Positions 17,866 to 27,240 of a DNA stretch of 64,000 nucleotides are shown here, piece by piece. Origin of the DNA: Arthrobacter sunyaminii. Its GTDB lineage: Bacteria > Actinomycetota > Actinomycetes > Actinomycetales > Micrococcaceae. The position numbers and the translations under genes are program-made. Each line of letters begins with the position of its first letter. Position 1 is the stretch's first letter. A model generated the notes under the pieces. It was not told where the DNA came from, ran no database searches, and saw only the letters and a program-made list of their open reading frames with translations. The DNA lies in assembly GCF_018866305.1 (NCBI RefSeq), contig NZ_CP076456.1:3534001-3598000 (forward strand), given 5' to 3'.

Positions 17866-20800
17866 CGGGCCACCTCCTCTTCCTTGCTGACTATCTCGGG
17901 TTCGGGTTCCAGCAGGTCCTCGTCGTCGGAGGATCCGCCTTCGCTGCGTTCATCGATTTCGGAGCCCAGGCTGCGCAGGACATCCAGGACCAGCCCCACC
18001 ACCACCAGATACACGCCGATGTCGAAAATGGTGGACGTGACGAACTTGATCTCGCCAAAGATCGGCCAAGTGAACTTGATGATCGCGCTCTGCAGGATCT
18101 GGCCGCCGAAGAGCAGCGGCGCCGCGGCCGTGAGGCCGGCGATGCCCAGCCCGCCGCCCAGCAGCAGGCCGGCGCTGACCGGGCTCGCTTCAGCCAGTTC
18201 AAAGCGTCCGCCTGCCAGGTAACGGATGGTCAGGGCCAGCCCTGCCATGAGCCCGCCGGCGAAGCCGCCGCCGGGAATGTTGTGGCCGGCCAGCAAGAGG
18301 TAGATCGAGAACATGATGACTGAGTGGAACAGCAGCCGCGTAATTACTTCAAAGATGATGGAACGGCGTTCCGGTGCCAGGGTCCGCCCGGCCACCAGCC
18401 AGGCATCACGGCTCACGCTGGAGAACTTCCGGGCCAGGGCCAGCGTGGCTTCCTGGCGGCCTGTCGAGGCAAAGTGTTCGCGGCCGCGGTCCACCGAGCC
18501 GGTGGCAACTCCCTCGGCACGACGGCGCTTGTCGCCGCGTCCGCGGACAAAGATCAGCGAGGCCACGCCTGTGGCGGCCATGGCCAGCACGGAGATCTCA
18601 CCGAAGGTGTCCCAGGCGCGGACGTCCACAAGTGTTACGTTCACGATGTTGGCGCCGCCTCCCACCTCATACGCGAGGTCCGGGTACAGCAGCGAGATGG
18701 GCTCGGCGACGCGGGAGTTCATGGCCGTCATGGCGATGAGCACCATGGTGGCGCCGAAGGCGATCCCGAGCAGGGCCCGCAGCAGGCGGTGCCCGGCGGG
18801 TTCCCGCTTCCACAGCCGGGCCGGCAGTGACCGCAGGGCCAGCACAAAGGCCACCAGAACGATGGTTTCCACCAGCATCTGGGTTAGGGCCAGGTCCGGT
18901 GCGCCCTGCAGGGCAAAGATCAGGGCAATGCCGTAACCGGTGACACTGACCATCAGCACCGCAAGGAAGCGCTTGTTGGCGCGGGCTGCGGCCAGGGCGC
19001 CCAAGATGATTCCCACGCCGATCACTGCCTGCAGCGGGGTGTCCCACCAGTGGAACTGGTCGGGAAGGGAAGCTCCGCGCCAAAGCAGGGCGGACAGCGG
19101 TGTCAGGACGGCCACCGTCAGGATGACGAACAGATAGAACATCAGCGAACCGCGCTGCGTGCGGCCGGTAATCCAGACCGCGACGTCGTCGAGCACGCCA
19201 ATGATTCCGCGGTAGGAACGCTCGGCGTCCAGCGGTGCGGTGAAACGTGCCTGGAGCTTTTCGACCCGCAGCCGCTGCCAGAACAGCAGCACCCCGGCGC
19301 CGATGGTAATGACCGTCAGCAGCAGCGCCGTGGTGAAACCGTGCCACAGCGCCAGATGGGTGGGGGCGCCGTCGGCCGGGTACAGATCAGCGTAGGAGCT
19401 GACGGCGGCATCGATCGGGGCCGGCCAGAGACCGAACACCACCGTAACCGCCGCGAGGATGGCCGGCGCGCCGATGAACGCCCACGGAACCGGCTTGAAG
19501 GGCGTCGGACGGCAATTAGGTTTGGCCGCAAAGCCGCCCCAGACGAAGCGCGCGCTGTAGGCGAAAGTCAGGATGGAGCCGATGACGACGCCGGCCAGCA
19601 GGACGGCCGCACCGAAAGTTCCCTGCTTTTCGGCGAAGTGGACAAACGTTTCGTAGACGGATTCCTTGGCCACGAAACCCAGCAGCGGCGGAACGCCGGC
19701 CATGGAAGCGGCGCCGATGACGGCAACGACAAACAGTTTCGGTGCGGAGCGGTAAATACCGGAGAGTTTGCGGATGTCGCGGGTACCGGCCTGGTGGTCC
19801 ACGATGCCCACCACCAGGAACAGGGTCGCCTTGAAGAAGCCGTGAGCCAGCAGCAGTCCCAAACCGGCAATGGCAGCCTCGCGGTTGCCGAGACCGACCA
19901 CCAGGGTCAGGAAGCCGAGCTGGCTGACCGTTCCGTAGGCCAGGATCAGTTTGAGGTCATGCTGGCGCAGCGCGCGCCAACCGCCCAGCAGCATGGTGGA
20001 AAGGCCCAGAACGAGCACCACCGCATGCCAGTAGGTGCTTTCCGAAAAGCCGGGGGCCAACCGCGCAACAAGGTAAATGCCGGCCTTGACCATGGCTGCG
20101 GCGTGCAGGTAGGCGCTGACCGGGGTGGGCGCGGCCATGGCGGCGGGCAGCCAGAAGTGGAAGGGAACCAACGCGGATTTGGAGATGGCGCCAATGAGCA
20201 TGAGCACAATGGCGATGTCCACGAGGGCGCCGCGCTCCAGCAACTGCGGGGCCATGGCCATGATCTCTGAAATCCGGAACGTTCCGGCGGCATCACCGAT
20301 CAACACCATGCCCACGAGCATGGTGAGCCCGCCGAGGGTGGTAACCACCAGTGCCTGCAGGGCGGCCCGGCGCGCCGACAGCCGATGCGCCGAGTATCCG
20401 ATCAGCAGATAGGACAGGACGGTGGTTACTTCCCAGAAGATGAAGAGCAGGATCAGGTCATCCGCCGTCACCAAACCGAACATGGCTGCTGCGAAGGCCA
20501 GCAGCTGGGAGCCAAAGGCGCCCATCTGTGCGTCCCCCGGGCGGAAGTAGCGTGCGCAGTAGAACAGCACGAGCGATCCAACGCCGAGAATGAGGATGGA
20601 CAGGACCGCGGCCAGGGTGTCCATCCGGAACGCGAGCTCAACTTTGAGATCGGGAATCCAGGGGATCACTACGGACGGCGGGGCGTTGGGAGCGCCCGAG
20701 GCCAGCGTCTGGTCGGCACCTGTGTACCGGGGGAACGTGACCAGCAGCCAGATGAAGGCTGCTGCGGGGACGGCGGCCAGGACGTAGAACGCCGACCTGC

Positions 20801-20867
20801 CGATCCTGCGGAACATTATGGGCGCCACCAATGCCACCGTAAACAAAACGGTGAGCACAATTAGCAC
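17862..20867 (-). CDS. mnhA: Mrp Na+/H+ antiporter fused subunit A/B
   Basis: 1001 residues. Residues 1 to about 500 are the NuoL-like MnhA core (KSALVPFHFWLPAAMAAPTPVSAYLHAAAMVKAGIYL). A second block (about 610-770) holds the NuoJ/DUF4040-type part, and the C-terminal ~130 residues (from SIIFEVITRLLFHSVIMFSIYLLLAGHNIPGGGFAGG) are an MnhB domain, so A and B are one polypeptide. This organisation is usual in actinobacteria. The start is GTG with GGGAG 5 bases upstream. First gene of the operon; a promoter must lie in the 199-base gap before the divergent MFS gene. Confidence 0.95.
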   Translation of the reverse strand: MLIVLTVLFTVALVAPIMFRRIGRSAFYVLAAVPAAAFIWLLVTFPRYTGADQTLASGAPNAPPSVVIPWIPDLKVELAFRMDTLAAVLSILILGVGSLVLFYCARYFRPGDAQMGAFGSQLLAFAAAMFGLVTADDLILLFIFWEVTTVLSYLLIGYSAHRLSARRAALQALVVTTLGGLTMLVGMVLIGDAAGTFRISEIMAMAPQLLERGALVDIAIVLMLIGAISKSALVPFHFWLPAAMAAPTPVSAYLHAAAMVKAGIYLVARLAPGFSESTYWHAVVLVLGLSTMLLGGWRALRQHDLKLILAYGTVSQLGFLTLVVGLGNREAAIAGLGLLLAHGFFKATLFLVVGIVDHQAGTRDIRKLSGIYRSAPKLFVVAVIGAASMAGVPPLLGFVAKESVYETFVHFAEKQGTFGAAVLLAGVVIGSILTFAYSARFVWGGFAAKPNCRPTPFKPVPWAFIGAPAILAAVTVVFGLWPAPIDAAVSSYADLYPADGAPTHLALWHGFTTALLLTVITIGAGVLLFWQRLRVEKLQARFTAPLDAERSYRGIIGVLDDVAVWITGRTQRGSLMFYLFVILTVAVLTPLSALLWRGASLPDQFHWWDTPLQAVIGVGIILGALAAARANKRFLAVLMVSVTGYGIALIFALQGAPDLALTQMLVETIVLVAFVLALRSLPARLWKREPAGHRLLRALLGIAFGATMVLIAMTAMNSRVAEPISLLYPDLAYEVGGGANIVNVTLVDVRAWDTFGEISVLAMAATGVASLIFVRGRGDKRRRAEGVATGSVDRGREHFASTGRQEATLALARKFSSVSRDAWLVAGRTLAPERRSIIFEVITRLLFHSVIMFSIYLLLAGHNIPGGGFAGGLMAGLALTIRYLAGGRFELAEASPVSAGLLLGGGLGIAGLTAAAPLLFGGQILQSAIIKFTWPIFGEIKFVTSTIFDIGVYLVVVGLVLDVLRSLGSEIDERSEGGSSDDEDLLEPEPEIVSKEEEVAR

Positions 20868-21066
20868 TAGATCTCCCGAGCTTTTTTTGACAGTCTTCCA
20901 GCCACAAACACAGCTGTAGTTATCAAGGTGGTGGTCAGAGGGCGTATATCTATTCTACTCATGGCATACACCCAAGCCCCATTCGAGGGCCGGGCAGCCA
21001 TGCCCAAGGACATGCCGGAGTGCCGGTTGCGGCCCTGCCGGGCGCAGGCCCCTATAGCATCTGCCT

Positions 21067-22437
21067 ATGGTCTCCCACACAGAAGTTCACAGCACCCTGC
21101 CCGGCGGGCTGCCTCCGCGTTTCCGGAAACGGCAGGTCCTTGCCTGGGCGTCGTGGGACTGGGGGTCCGCCGCTTTCAACGCCGTAATGACCACCTTCGT
21201 CTTCACGGTGTACCTGACCTCGGAGAGCTTCGGCGGGAAAGACCATGCTTCCTCCGTCCTGGGGTACGGCATTGCCCTGGCCGGAGTGGCAGTGGCAGTG
21301 TTCGCCCCCGTCATGGGACAGCGCTCGGACGCCGGGGGCCGGCGCCGGCTCTGGCTGGGCATCAACACGGCCCTGGTGTGCCTGGTCACCGCCCTGTGCT
21401 TCTTCGTCTTTCCCCGGCCGGAGTTCCTGCTGCTCGGCGTTGCGCTGATCGCCTTGGGCAACGTCTTCAGTGAATTTGCCGGCGTGAACTACAACGCCAT
21501 GCTGTCCCAGATTTCGACGCCGGCAACGGTGGGACGGGTCAGCGGTTTCGGCTGGGGCATGGGGTATGTGGGCGGGATTGCTGCCCTGGCAGTGGTGCTG
21601 GTGGGCTTCATCAACCCCGACGTGGGCTGGTTCGGCGTTACTTCGGAGAACGGCTTGAACATCCGCGCCGTCGCCGTTTTCGCCGCCGTCTGGCTGGCCG
21701 TCTTCGCGGTGCCCGTCCTGTTTGCGGTTCCCGAAGTTCCCCGTAAGGAACGAGCTGCCGGAATTGGCTTCCTGGCGTCCTACGGACTGCTGTTCCGTCG
21801 CGTCAAGGCCATCTACAAGACCAGTCCGCACACCATCTGGTTCCTGCTGGCCAGCGCAGTTTTCCGTGACGGCTTGGCCGCGGTGTTCACGTTCGGCGGA
21901 GTGATAGCACACGGGACCTTTGGATGGCCCCTCTCACAGGTCATCATCTTCGCCATCTTCGGCAACGTGGTGGCAGCCGTCGGCGCCATTGCGGGCGGCT
22001 TCCTCGACGACCGCGCCGGCCCCAAGAAGGTCATTGTCTTCTCACTGATCGGGCTGCTGATCTCCGGCGGGTTCATTGCGCTGTTCGGAGCCGGGGACCA
22101 GCGCCTCTTCGGGCTGCAGTGGAGCGGCGACACCACGTTCTGGATATTCGGACTGATGCTGTGCCTGTTCGTGGGGCCGGCCCAGTCGGCGTCCCGTGCG
22201 TTCCTGGCCCGGCTTGCCCCGGAAGGCGAGGAAGCCGAGCTGTTTGGGCTTTATGCCACCACCGGCCGAGCCGTGAGCTTCCTGGCGCCCACGCTCTTCG
22301 CCGCCTTCATCACCATTTTCGGCGCCCAGCGGTACGGCATCCTCGGCATCCTGCTGGTGCTGCTGGCGGGCCTGCTGGTGCTGCTGCCGGTGCGATCACC
22401 GGACAAGACACCGCGCGCGGTGGTTCCGGAAGCCTGA
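21067..22437 (+). CDS. MFS transporter, UMF1/Atg22-like
   Basis: 456 residues with 12 predicted helices. LAWASWDWGSAAFNAVMTTFVFTVYL at the N-terminus, EFAGVNYNAMLSQISTPATVGRVSGFGWGMGYVGG and FLARLAPEGEEAELFGLYATTGRA are hallmarks of the UMF1 (Atg22-like effluxer) branch. The substrate is unknown; amino-acid efflux is the eukaryotic precedent. It ends 13 bases from the convergent dcd stop. Confidence 0.9.
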   Translation: MVSHTEVHSTLPGGLPPRFRKRQVLAWASWDWGSAAFNAVMTTFVFTVYLTSESFGGKDHASSVLGYGIALAGVAVAVFAPVMGQRSDAGGRRRLWLGINTALVCLVTALCFFVFPRPEFLLLGVALIALGNVFSEFAGVNYNAMLSQISTPATVGRVSGFGWGMGYVGGIAALAVVLVGFINPDVGWFGVTSENGLNIRAVAVFAAVWLAVFAVPVLFAVPEVPRKERAAGIGFLASYGLLFRRVKAIYKTSPHTIWFLLASAVFRDGLAAVFTFGGVIAHGTFGWPLSQVIIFAIFGNVVAAVGAIAGGFLDDRAGPKKVIVFSLIGLLISGGFIALFGAGDQRLFGLQWSGDTTFWIFGLMLCLFVGPAQSASRAFLARLAPEGEEAELFGLYATTGRAVSFLAPTLFAAFITIFGAQRYGILGILLVLLAGLLVLLPVRSPDKTPRAVVPEA

Positions 22438-22450
22438 CCGCTGCCCGGCG

Positions 22451-23026
22451 CTACACCTGGGAGCGGTGGAAGTTCAGGTGGCTGCGCGACGCCGTCGGGC
22501 CCCGCTGGCCCTGGTAACGGTTGCCGTACTGTCCGGACCCGTAGGCATATTCGGCCGGGGAGGTCAGCCGGAAGAAGCACAGCTGGCCGATCTTGGAACC
22601 GGGCCACAACTTGATCGGCAGCGTTGCCATGTTGGACAGCTCCAGGGTCACGTGCCCGGAGAAGCCGGGGTCAATGAAACCGGCAGTGGAATGCGTCAGC
22701 AGCCCCAGACGGCCCAGCGAGGACTTACCCTCAAGCCGCGCCGCAATGTCATCGGGCAGGGTGACCGTCTCATAGGTGGACCCTAGGACAAATTCGCCCG
22801 GATGCAGGATGAAGGACTCGTCCGGGTCGACCTCCACCAGGCGGGTCAGGTCCGGCTGGTCCAGGGACGGGTCGATGTGCGCGTATTTGTGGTTGTCGAA
22901 GAGCCGGAAGAACCGGTCAATGCGCACGTCCACGCTCGAGGGCTGAACCATTGAGGGATCGTAGGGATCGAGGACGATCCGCTTGTCGGCAATTTCGGTT
23001 CGAATGTCGCGGTCAGAAATCAGCAC
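22451..23026 (-). CDS. dcd: dCTP deaminase (actinobacterial bifunctional DCD-DUT type)
   Basis: 191 residues, starting [12 protein letters not shown]. The active-site region [33 protein letters not shown] is intact. It deaminates dCTP to dUTP, and in mycobacterial-type homologues also cleaves dUTP to dUMP in the same site; which reaction set applies here is inferred from lineage. Transcribed toward the MFS gene; likely monocistronic. Confidence 0.96.
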   Translation of the reverse strand: MLISDRDIRTEIADKRIVLDPYDPSMVQPSSVDVRIDRFFRLFDNHKYAHIDPSLDQPDLTRLVEVDPDESFILHPGEFVLGSTYETVTLPDDIAARLEGKSSLGRLGLLTHSTAGFIDPGFSGHVTLELSNMATLPIKLWPGSKIGQLCFFRLTSPAEYAYGSGQYGNRYQGQRGPTASRSHLNFHRSQV

Positions 23027-23070
23027 TATCTAAAAATAGCGCATGCACACGCGGGAGCCGGCCTGGGCTG

Positions 23071-23925
23071 TCAGCGGCCAATCTCCGTCCGGACGGCATA
23101 CAGCTCAGGAAAAAACGTCAGCTCCAGCGCCCGCTGGAGGAAGGACGCACCGGAGGATCCCCCGGTTCCCCGCTTGAATCCTATGGTGCGCTCCACGGTC
23201 TTCAGATGGCGGAAACGCCAGAGTTGGAAGTTGTCCTCCAGATCCACCAGCTCTTCACAGGCTTCATAAATGTCCCAATTCTGAGCGGCGTTCTCATAAA
23301 CGTGTTTGTAAACACGCATGAGGCCCTCGTTGGCCACATGCGCCTGCGTGACGTCACGGTGAAGCAGTTCCACGGGGACGGCATAGCCGCGGCGGTGCAG
23401 GAACCGGATGAACTCGTCGTAGATGCTGGTTTGTTCCAAAAGATCCGTGAGCAGGGCCTGCGCCGCCGGATCGGCTGCGAAAACGTTCACCATGGCGGCG
23501 TTCTTATTGCCCAGCAGGAATTCCACGGCGCGGTACTGATAGGACTGGAACCCGCTCGAGGCACCCAGATCACCCCTGAACTCGGCGTATTCCGAAGGCG
23601 TCAGCGTGGCCAGCACCGACCACTGCTCGGTCAGCGAGCGCTGGATGTGCTTGATCCGGGCGATGCCCTTCATGGCGGCGCGCAGGTCATCCGCGGCCAG
23701 GTTGGACCGGACGGCCCGCAGTTCATGCAGGACAAGTTTCAGCCACAGCTCGGAGGTCTGGTGCTGGATGATGAAGAGCATCTCATCGTGGTGCTCCGGA
23801 CTGCTCACGGGATGCTGGGCGGCCAGGAGATCATCCAGTGCCAGATAGGAGCCGTAGCTCATCTTGTCGGTGAAGTCCCGTTCAATGCCCGGCTCCAGGT
23901 TTCGGGTGTTCCTGCTCACGCTCAT
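23071..23925 (-). CDS. kynA: Tryptophan 2,3-dioxygenase
   Basis: 284 residues from ATG 23925. Family signatures include [35 protein letters not shown] (with the substrate-contacting His) and [15 protein letters not shown] near the C-terminus. It is a heme enzyme that opens the indole ring of L-tryptophan to N-formylkynurenine. GGGAG lies only one base before that ATG but 7 bases before GTG 23919, so the latter may be the true start. An in-frame extension to 24042 would overlap the divergent SseB-like gene and is rejected. No kynureninase or formamidase gene lies nearby. Confidence 0.95.
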   Translation of the reverse strand: MSVSRNTRNLEPGIERDFTDKMSYGSYLALDDLLAAQHPVSSPEHHDEMLFIIQHQTSELWLKLVLHELRAVRSNLAADDLRAAMKGIARIKHIQRSLTEQWSVLATLTPSEYAEFRGDLGASSGFQSYQYRAVEFLLGNKNAAMVNVFAADPAAQALLTDLLEQTSIYDEFIRFLHRRGYAVPVELLHRDVTQAHVANEGLMRVYKHVYENAAQNWDIYEACEELVDLEDNFQLWRFRHLKTVERTIGFKRGTGGSSGASFLQRALELTFFPELYAVRTEIGR

Positions 23926-24015
23926 TCTCCCACCGTAGCTTGATTCACCCCCCTGCCGCTGTGCCAGACTTGCGGCTGAGCCTTTGACGAACATCCAGCA
24001 CTCAAGGAGATCCCC

Positions 24016-24543
24016 ATGACGGAGAATACGGACAGCACGCACGGCACGGCGGATGCGGAAGGCACACTTCCCGGCCAGGCGCAGTATCAGGACCCCGAAG
24101 GTGCTGCAGCGCTCGAAGAAGCCATCCTCGCCGGCCAGGAAGGCCGGATCACCAGCCAGGAGCTGGTAGCCCGGATCTGCGAATCGGAGCTGCTCAGCGT
24201 CGGCCGGCTGCTGGACGAGAAGGACCCCGCGTCCTTCCAGGCCCTGGTGTTGAAGGCCCCCGAGGGGGACTCCGCTGTAGCCGCAACGTTCACCAGTGCC
24301 CAGCGGGTGCCGGAACAGATCCGCGAAGCGGCTCCGGTCATGGTGAAGGCCGGCGGTGAAGCTACCCTGCGCAGCATTGGCGCAGGCTACGGACTGGCCA
24401 TCAACCCCGGCAGCAACCTGGGCCTCGAGCTGGGACCGGAAGGAATCGCCGCCATCGTTGCCGCCTACGATCAGGCAGCGGCCAATCAGGCAGCAGCCGC
24501 TGCGGCGAACGAAGCAGGCAGCGGCGAGACGCAGCCTCAGTAG
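24016..24543 (+). CDS. SseB N-terminal-domain-like protein
   Basis: 175 residues, soluble and acidic. After a polar N-terminal ~30 residues, [23 protein letters not shown], then [16 protein letters not shown] and the closing pattern [24 protein letters not shown] match the SseB N-terminal domain fold found in many actinobacterial proteins of unknown role. There is no type III secretion context, so the Salmonella name says nothing of function. The C-terminus is Ala/Gln-rich. A weak AAGGAGA precedes the ATG. Confidence 0.65.
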   Translation: MTENTDSTHGTADAEGTLPGQAQYQDPEGAAALEEAILAGQEGRITSQELVARICESELLSVGRLLDEKDPASFQALVLKAPEGDSAVAATFTSAQRVPEQIREAAPVMVKAGGEATLRSIGAGYGLAINPGSNLGLELGPEGIAAIVAAYDQAAANQAAAAAANEAGSGETQPQ

Positions 24544-24634
24544 CCACCCTTGCGCTGTCAGAGGTGGCCTCTAGGCTGGGGCCACACGCGTGGAGGGAAA
24601 CCAGTTGCCCTGCACCCGGACTCCGGAGGACAGC

Positions 24635-25678
24635 ATGACCTGTTCAATTGTTCCCCCTTATCTCCTGACACGCATTGCCGAACTGCAGGGCGGAGGCTTT
24701 AGCCGGGCGCCGGAAGCTGCGCAGCGGGCGCTGGCAGAGCTCCCTCCGGTTCATCAGGCACGGTCGCAGACACTGCAGCCGCCGTTTCCCCCGCGCGGCA
24801 GCGCACTGGCCCCCACACTGCGGCGGGAGATTTCCGACGCCGGTTCACTGGAGATCCTCCCCGGCACCCTGGTCCGTTCAGAGGGCGCAGATCCAACCGG
24901 CGATGCAGCAGTGGATGAGGCCTATGAAGGGCTCGGGGCTACCCACGCGCTTTTCCGCGACGTCTACGGCAGGGACTCGGTGGACGGCGCCGGCGGCCTT
25001 TTGGCGGCCACTGTGCACTACGGCCGCGACTATGACAACGCATTCTGGAACGGTGAACGGATGGTGTGCGGCGACGGCGACGGCGAAATCTTCCAGCGGT
25101 TCACCAAATCGCTGACAGTTATTGGGCATGAACTGGCCCATGGCGTTGTCCAGTACACCTCCCGTTTTGAGTATTCCGGCCAGGCCGGCGCGCTGAATGA
25201 ATCGGCCGCAGACGTTTTCGGTGTCCTCGTGGAGCAGAAACTCCTGCACCAGGAAGCTGCGCAGGCAACGTGGCTAGTGGGCGCGGGGTTGTTCACCGAC
25301 CAGGTGTCGGGCGCTGCGCTTCGGTCCCTGAAGGCTCCCGGCACGGCGTATGACGACGACGTGATCGGCCGTGACCCGCAGCCGGCCACCATGGCGGGTT
25401 ACGTGGACACTGAATCGGACAACGGCGGAGTCCACATCAATTCCGGCATTCCCAACCACGCCTTCTATTTGGCCGCCACCGCCATGGGAAATTTCGCCTG
25501 GGAACGGGCCGGGCAAATCTGGTATGACACTTTGGCCGAGCAGGACCTCCCTGCGGACTGCACTTTTTCACTGTTTGCGGCCGGAACGCTCGCCGCTGCG
25601 GAAAAACGCTACGGCAGCTCGGGAGCAGAGTACGCTTCCGTGTCCGGTGCCTGGGAAGCCGTGGGCGTGCTGCCATGA
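24635..25678 (+). CDS. M4 (thermolysin family) metalloprotease, protealysin-like
   Basis: 347 residues from ATG 24635 (GGAGGA 4 bases upstream). There is no signal peptide. The N-terminus CSIVPPYLLTRIAE resembles the short PPYxL-type propeptide of protealysin-like proteases rather than the long FTP propeptide of secreted thermolysins. The zinc site is complete: HELAH (His165, Glu166 catalytic, His169) and the third ligand Glu189 in GALNESAADVFG. The transition-state histidine is His267 in DNGGVHINSGIPNHAFY. It overlaps the next gene by ATGA and forms an operon with a predicted emfourin inhibitor. Family assignment is firm; cytosolic location is inferred from the missing signal peptide. Confidence 0.93.
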   Translation: MTCSIVPPYLLTRIAELQGGGFSRAPEAAQRALAELPPVHQARSQTLQPPFPPRGSALAPTLRREISDAGSLEILPGTLVRSEGADPTGDAAVDEAYEGLGATHALFRDVYGRDSVDGAGGLLAATVHYGRDYDNAFWNGERMVCGDGDGEIFQRFTKSLTVIGHELAHGVVQYTSRFEYSGQAGALNESAADVFGVLVEQKLLHQEAAQATWLVGAGLFTDQVSGAALRSLKAPGTAYDDDVIGRDPQPATMAGYVDTESDNGGVHINSGIPNHAFYLAATAMGNFAWERAGQIWYDTLAEQDLPADCTFSLFAAGTLAAAEKRYGSSGAEYASVSGAWEAVGVLP

Positions 25679-25947
25679 GGATTGTGGTGGTCCGCACCGG
25701 CGGCTTCGCCGGCCTGACCCGGGTGTGGAGCACCCAGGTCAGCACCGAAGAAGCGGAGCGGGAGTGGCTGCCGCTGCTGCAGGAGCGTCCGCCGGAAAAG
25801 GCTGACGGATCAGACCGCTTTGTCTACGAGATTAGCGTGGGCCCGGCTGCGGTAACCCTGCCCGAGCACTGTGTTCAGGGTAAATGGCGGGATCTGGTGG
25901 ACCGTGCACGGCAGGGCGGCAGGGAGACAGACAGCAACGACGGGTGA
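25675..25947 (+). CDS. Emfourin-like protein inhibitor of the adjacent M4 protease
   Basis: 90 residues. The N-terminus MRIVVVRTGGFAGLTRVW matches the conserved start (xxRxGGFAGxxRxW) of emfourin (M4in), the inhibitor encoded next to protealysin in Serratia. The start codon lies inside the protease stop (ATGA), so the two are translationally coupled. The middle contains DRFVYEISVGPAAVTLPEH. The role, binding and blocking the M4 active site, is inferred from homology and gene order. Confidence 0.8.
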   Translation: MRIVVVRTGGFAGLTRVWSTQVSTEEAEREWLPLLQERPPEKADGSDRFVYEISVGPAAVTLPEHCVQGKWRDLVDRARQGGRETDSNDG

Positions 25948-26013
25948 ACACCGAATTCGGCCCGGCGCGGGTTCCATGTAAAGTGGTTTTTTGTGCCGGA
26001 CCCTTCCGGCGCT

Positions 26014-26084
26014 GCGGGCGTAGCTCAATGGTAGAGCGCTAGCTTCCCAAGCTTGATACGCGGGTTCGATTCCCGTCGCCCGCT
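26014..26084 (+). tRNA. tRNA-Gly (anticodon CCC)
   Basis: 71-nt cloverleaf. The acceptor stem GCGGGCG pairs with CGCCCGC; the D arm is GCTC-AATGGTA-GAGC; the anticodon loop is TTCCCAA with CCC at positions 34-36, reading GGG; the T arm is GCGGG-TTCGATT-CCCGT. CCA is not encoded. The anticodon stem has one T-T mismatch at its second pair. Confidence 0.93.
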
Positions 26085-26093
26085 CCGAGAAAA

Positions 26094-26132
26094 AGACCCC
26101 TGAGAATCCTCCGCGATTCCCAGGGGTCTTTT
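26094..26132 (+). terminator. Intrinsic terminator of tRNA-Gly
   Basis: AAGACCCCTG pairs with CAGGGGTCTT around a short interior, followed by TTGTTGT. It starts about 10 bases after the tRNA 3' end. Confidence 0.85.
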
Positions 26133-26171
26133 GTTGTCTGCGCTGTCTTTCGGCGGGGATATACTGAGCCG

Positions 26172-27098
26172 GTGTTGGGGGTACTTACCGGGTTCACCGT
26201 TGTCTGGATCATCATTCTTGCGGGATACCTGATCGGCAGGCTCAAGGTCCTGGGCGCAAACGCGCAAAATGTCCTGAGCAGGCTGGCGTTCTTCGTTGCC
26301 TCCCCCGCCCTGCTGCTCGTAACCCTCAGTGATGCGGACCTGCACACGGTCTTTTCCCTGCCGCTGCTCGTAGCGGCAGCCAGCGCCGTCGTAACGGCAG
26401 GCATCTTTGTACTCTGCACCCGCTGGTGGCTGCGCCGCCCCCTGCCCGAGGCACTGATCTCGGCCATGTCCTCGTCGCTGGTCAACGGCGCCAACCTGGG
26501 CCTGCCCATAGCCGTCTATGTCCTGGGCGATGCCGCCTTTATTGCCCCGGTCCTGATTTTCCAGATGGCCTTCTTCACACCGCTGTTCCTGATGCTTCTG
26601 GATTCGGCGACGAGCGGGCGGCGGACCTCGCTAATGACCTTCCTGGCCCAAGTCGTGCGCAATCCGATCATTATCGGAACCCTGATCGGCCTGTTCCTGG
26701 CCGCCACCGGCCTTACCCTGCCGGTCATCATCCTGGAGCCCATTACCCTCATCGGCGGAGCTGCTGTACCCGCCATGCTGCTGGCCTTCGGGATCTCCCT
26801 TGTTGGATCCCGCCTCTTGGAGCGCGACGGCGGCCGCCGGGCCGACGTCCTCCTCGCCACGGCATTCAAACTGGTGCTGCAGCCGCTGCTGGCCTACGCC
26901 CTGGCGCATTACATCCTGGGGATGGAGGGAACCCTGCTGTTTGCCGTCGTCGTAACCGCTGCCCTGCCCACCGCACAGAATGTCTTCGTGGCAGCCAACC
27001 GCTACGGCCAGGGCGAACTCGTAGCCAAGGACACGGTTCTGCTGACCACCATTCTCTCCCTTCCGGTCCTCATAGTCATTGCTGCACTCCTGACCTGA
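26172..27098 (+). CDS. AEC family transporter (auxin efflux carrier fold)
   Basis: 308 residues with about ten hydrophobic helices. SRLAFFVASPALLLVTLSDAD and SSLVNGANLGLPIAVYVLGD match the AEC family; the conserved AALPTAQNVFVAANRYGQ lies near the C-terminus. Members export or import small organic acids (malate, malonate) in bacteria; the substrate here is unknown. The start is GTG at 26172, following a weak upstream Shine-Dalgarno. Confidence 0.9.
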   Translation: MLGVLTGFTVVWIIILAGYLIGRLKVLGANAQNVLSRLAFFVASPALLLVTLSDADLHTVFSLPLLVAAASAVVTAGIFVLCTRWWLRRPLPEALISAMSSSLVNGANLGLPIAVYVLGDAAFIAPVLIFQMAFFTPLFLMLLDSATSGRRTSLMTFLAQVVRNPIIIGTLIGLFLAATGLTLPVIILEPITLIGGAAVPAMLLAFGISLVGSRLLERDGGRRADVLLATAFKLVLQPLLAYALAHYILGMEGTLLFAVVVTAALPTAQNVFVAANRYGQGELVAKDTVLLTTILSLPVLIVIAALLT

Positions 27099-27240
27099 GG
27101 TTTCTCTCACCGCCACTCGTCCTGAGAGTGGCGGAATTCACACCCAAGGCATAGTGTCTTTTCGAAAGGCTGCTTAGGGTGGCAGTTTTGCGGAAGGTTC
27201 TATCAATCCGCGCCTACGACGAGGTGGAGGCACAACACCG

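Noticed and set aside
23926..24042. Extended N-terminus of tryptophan 2,3-dioxygenase
   Set aside because: The extension would overlap the divergent SseB-like gene and has no family similarity; ATG 23925 or GTG 23919 fits better.
26014..26171. tRNA-Gly as an integration site of a mobile island
   Set aside because: No integrase, no tRNA 3'-end duplication and no change in base composition was seen on either side.
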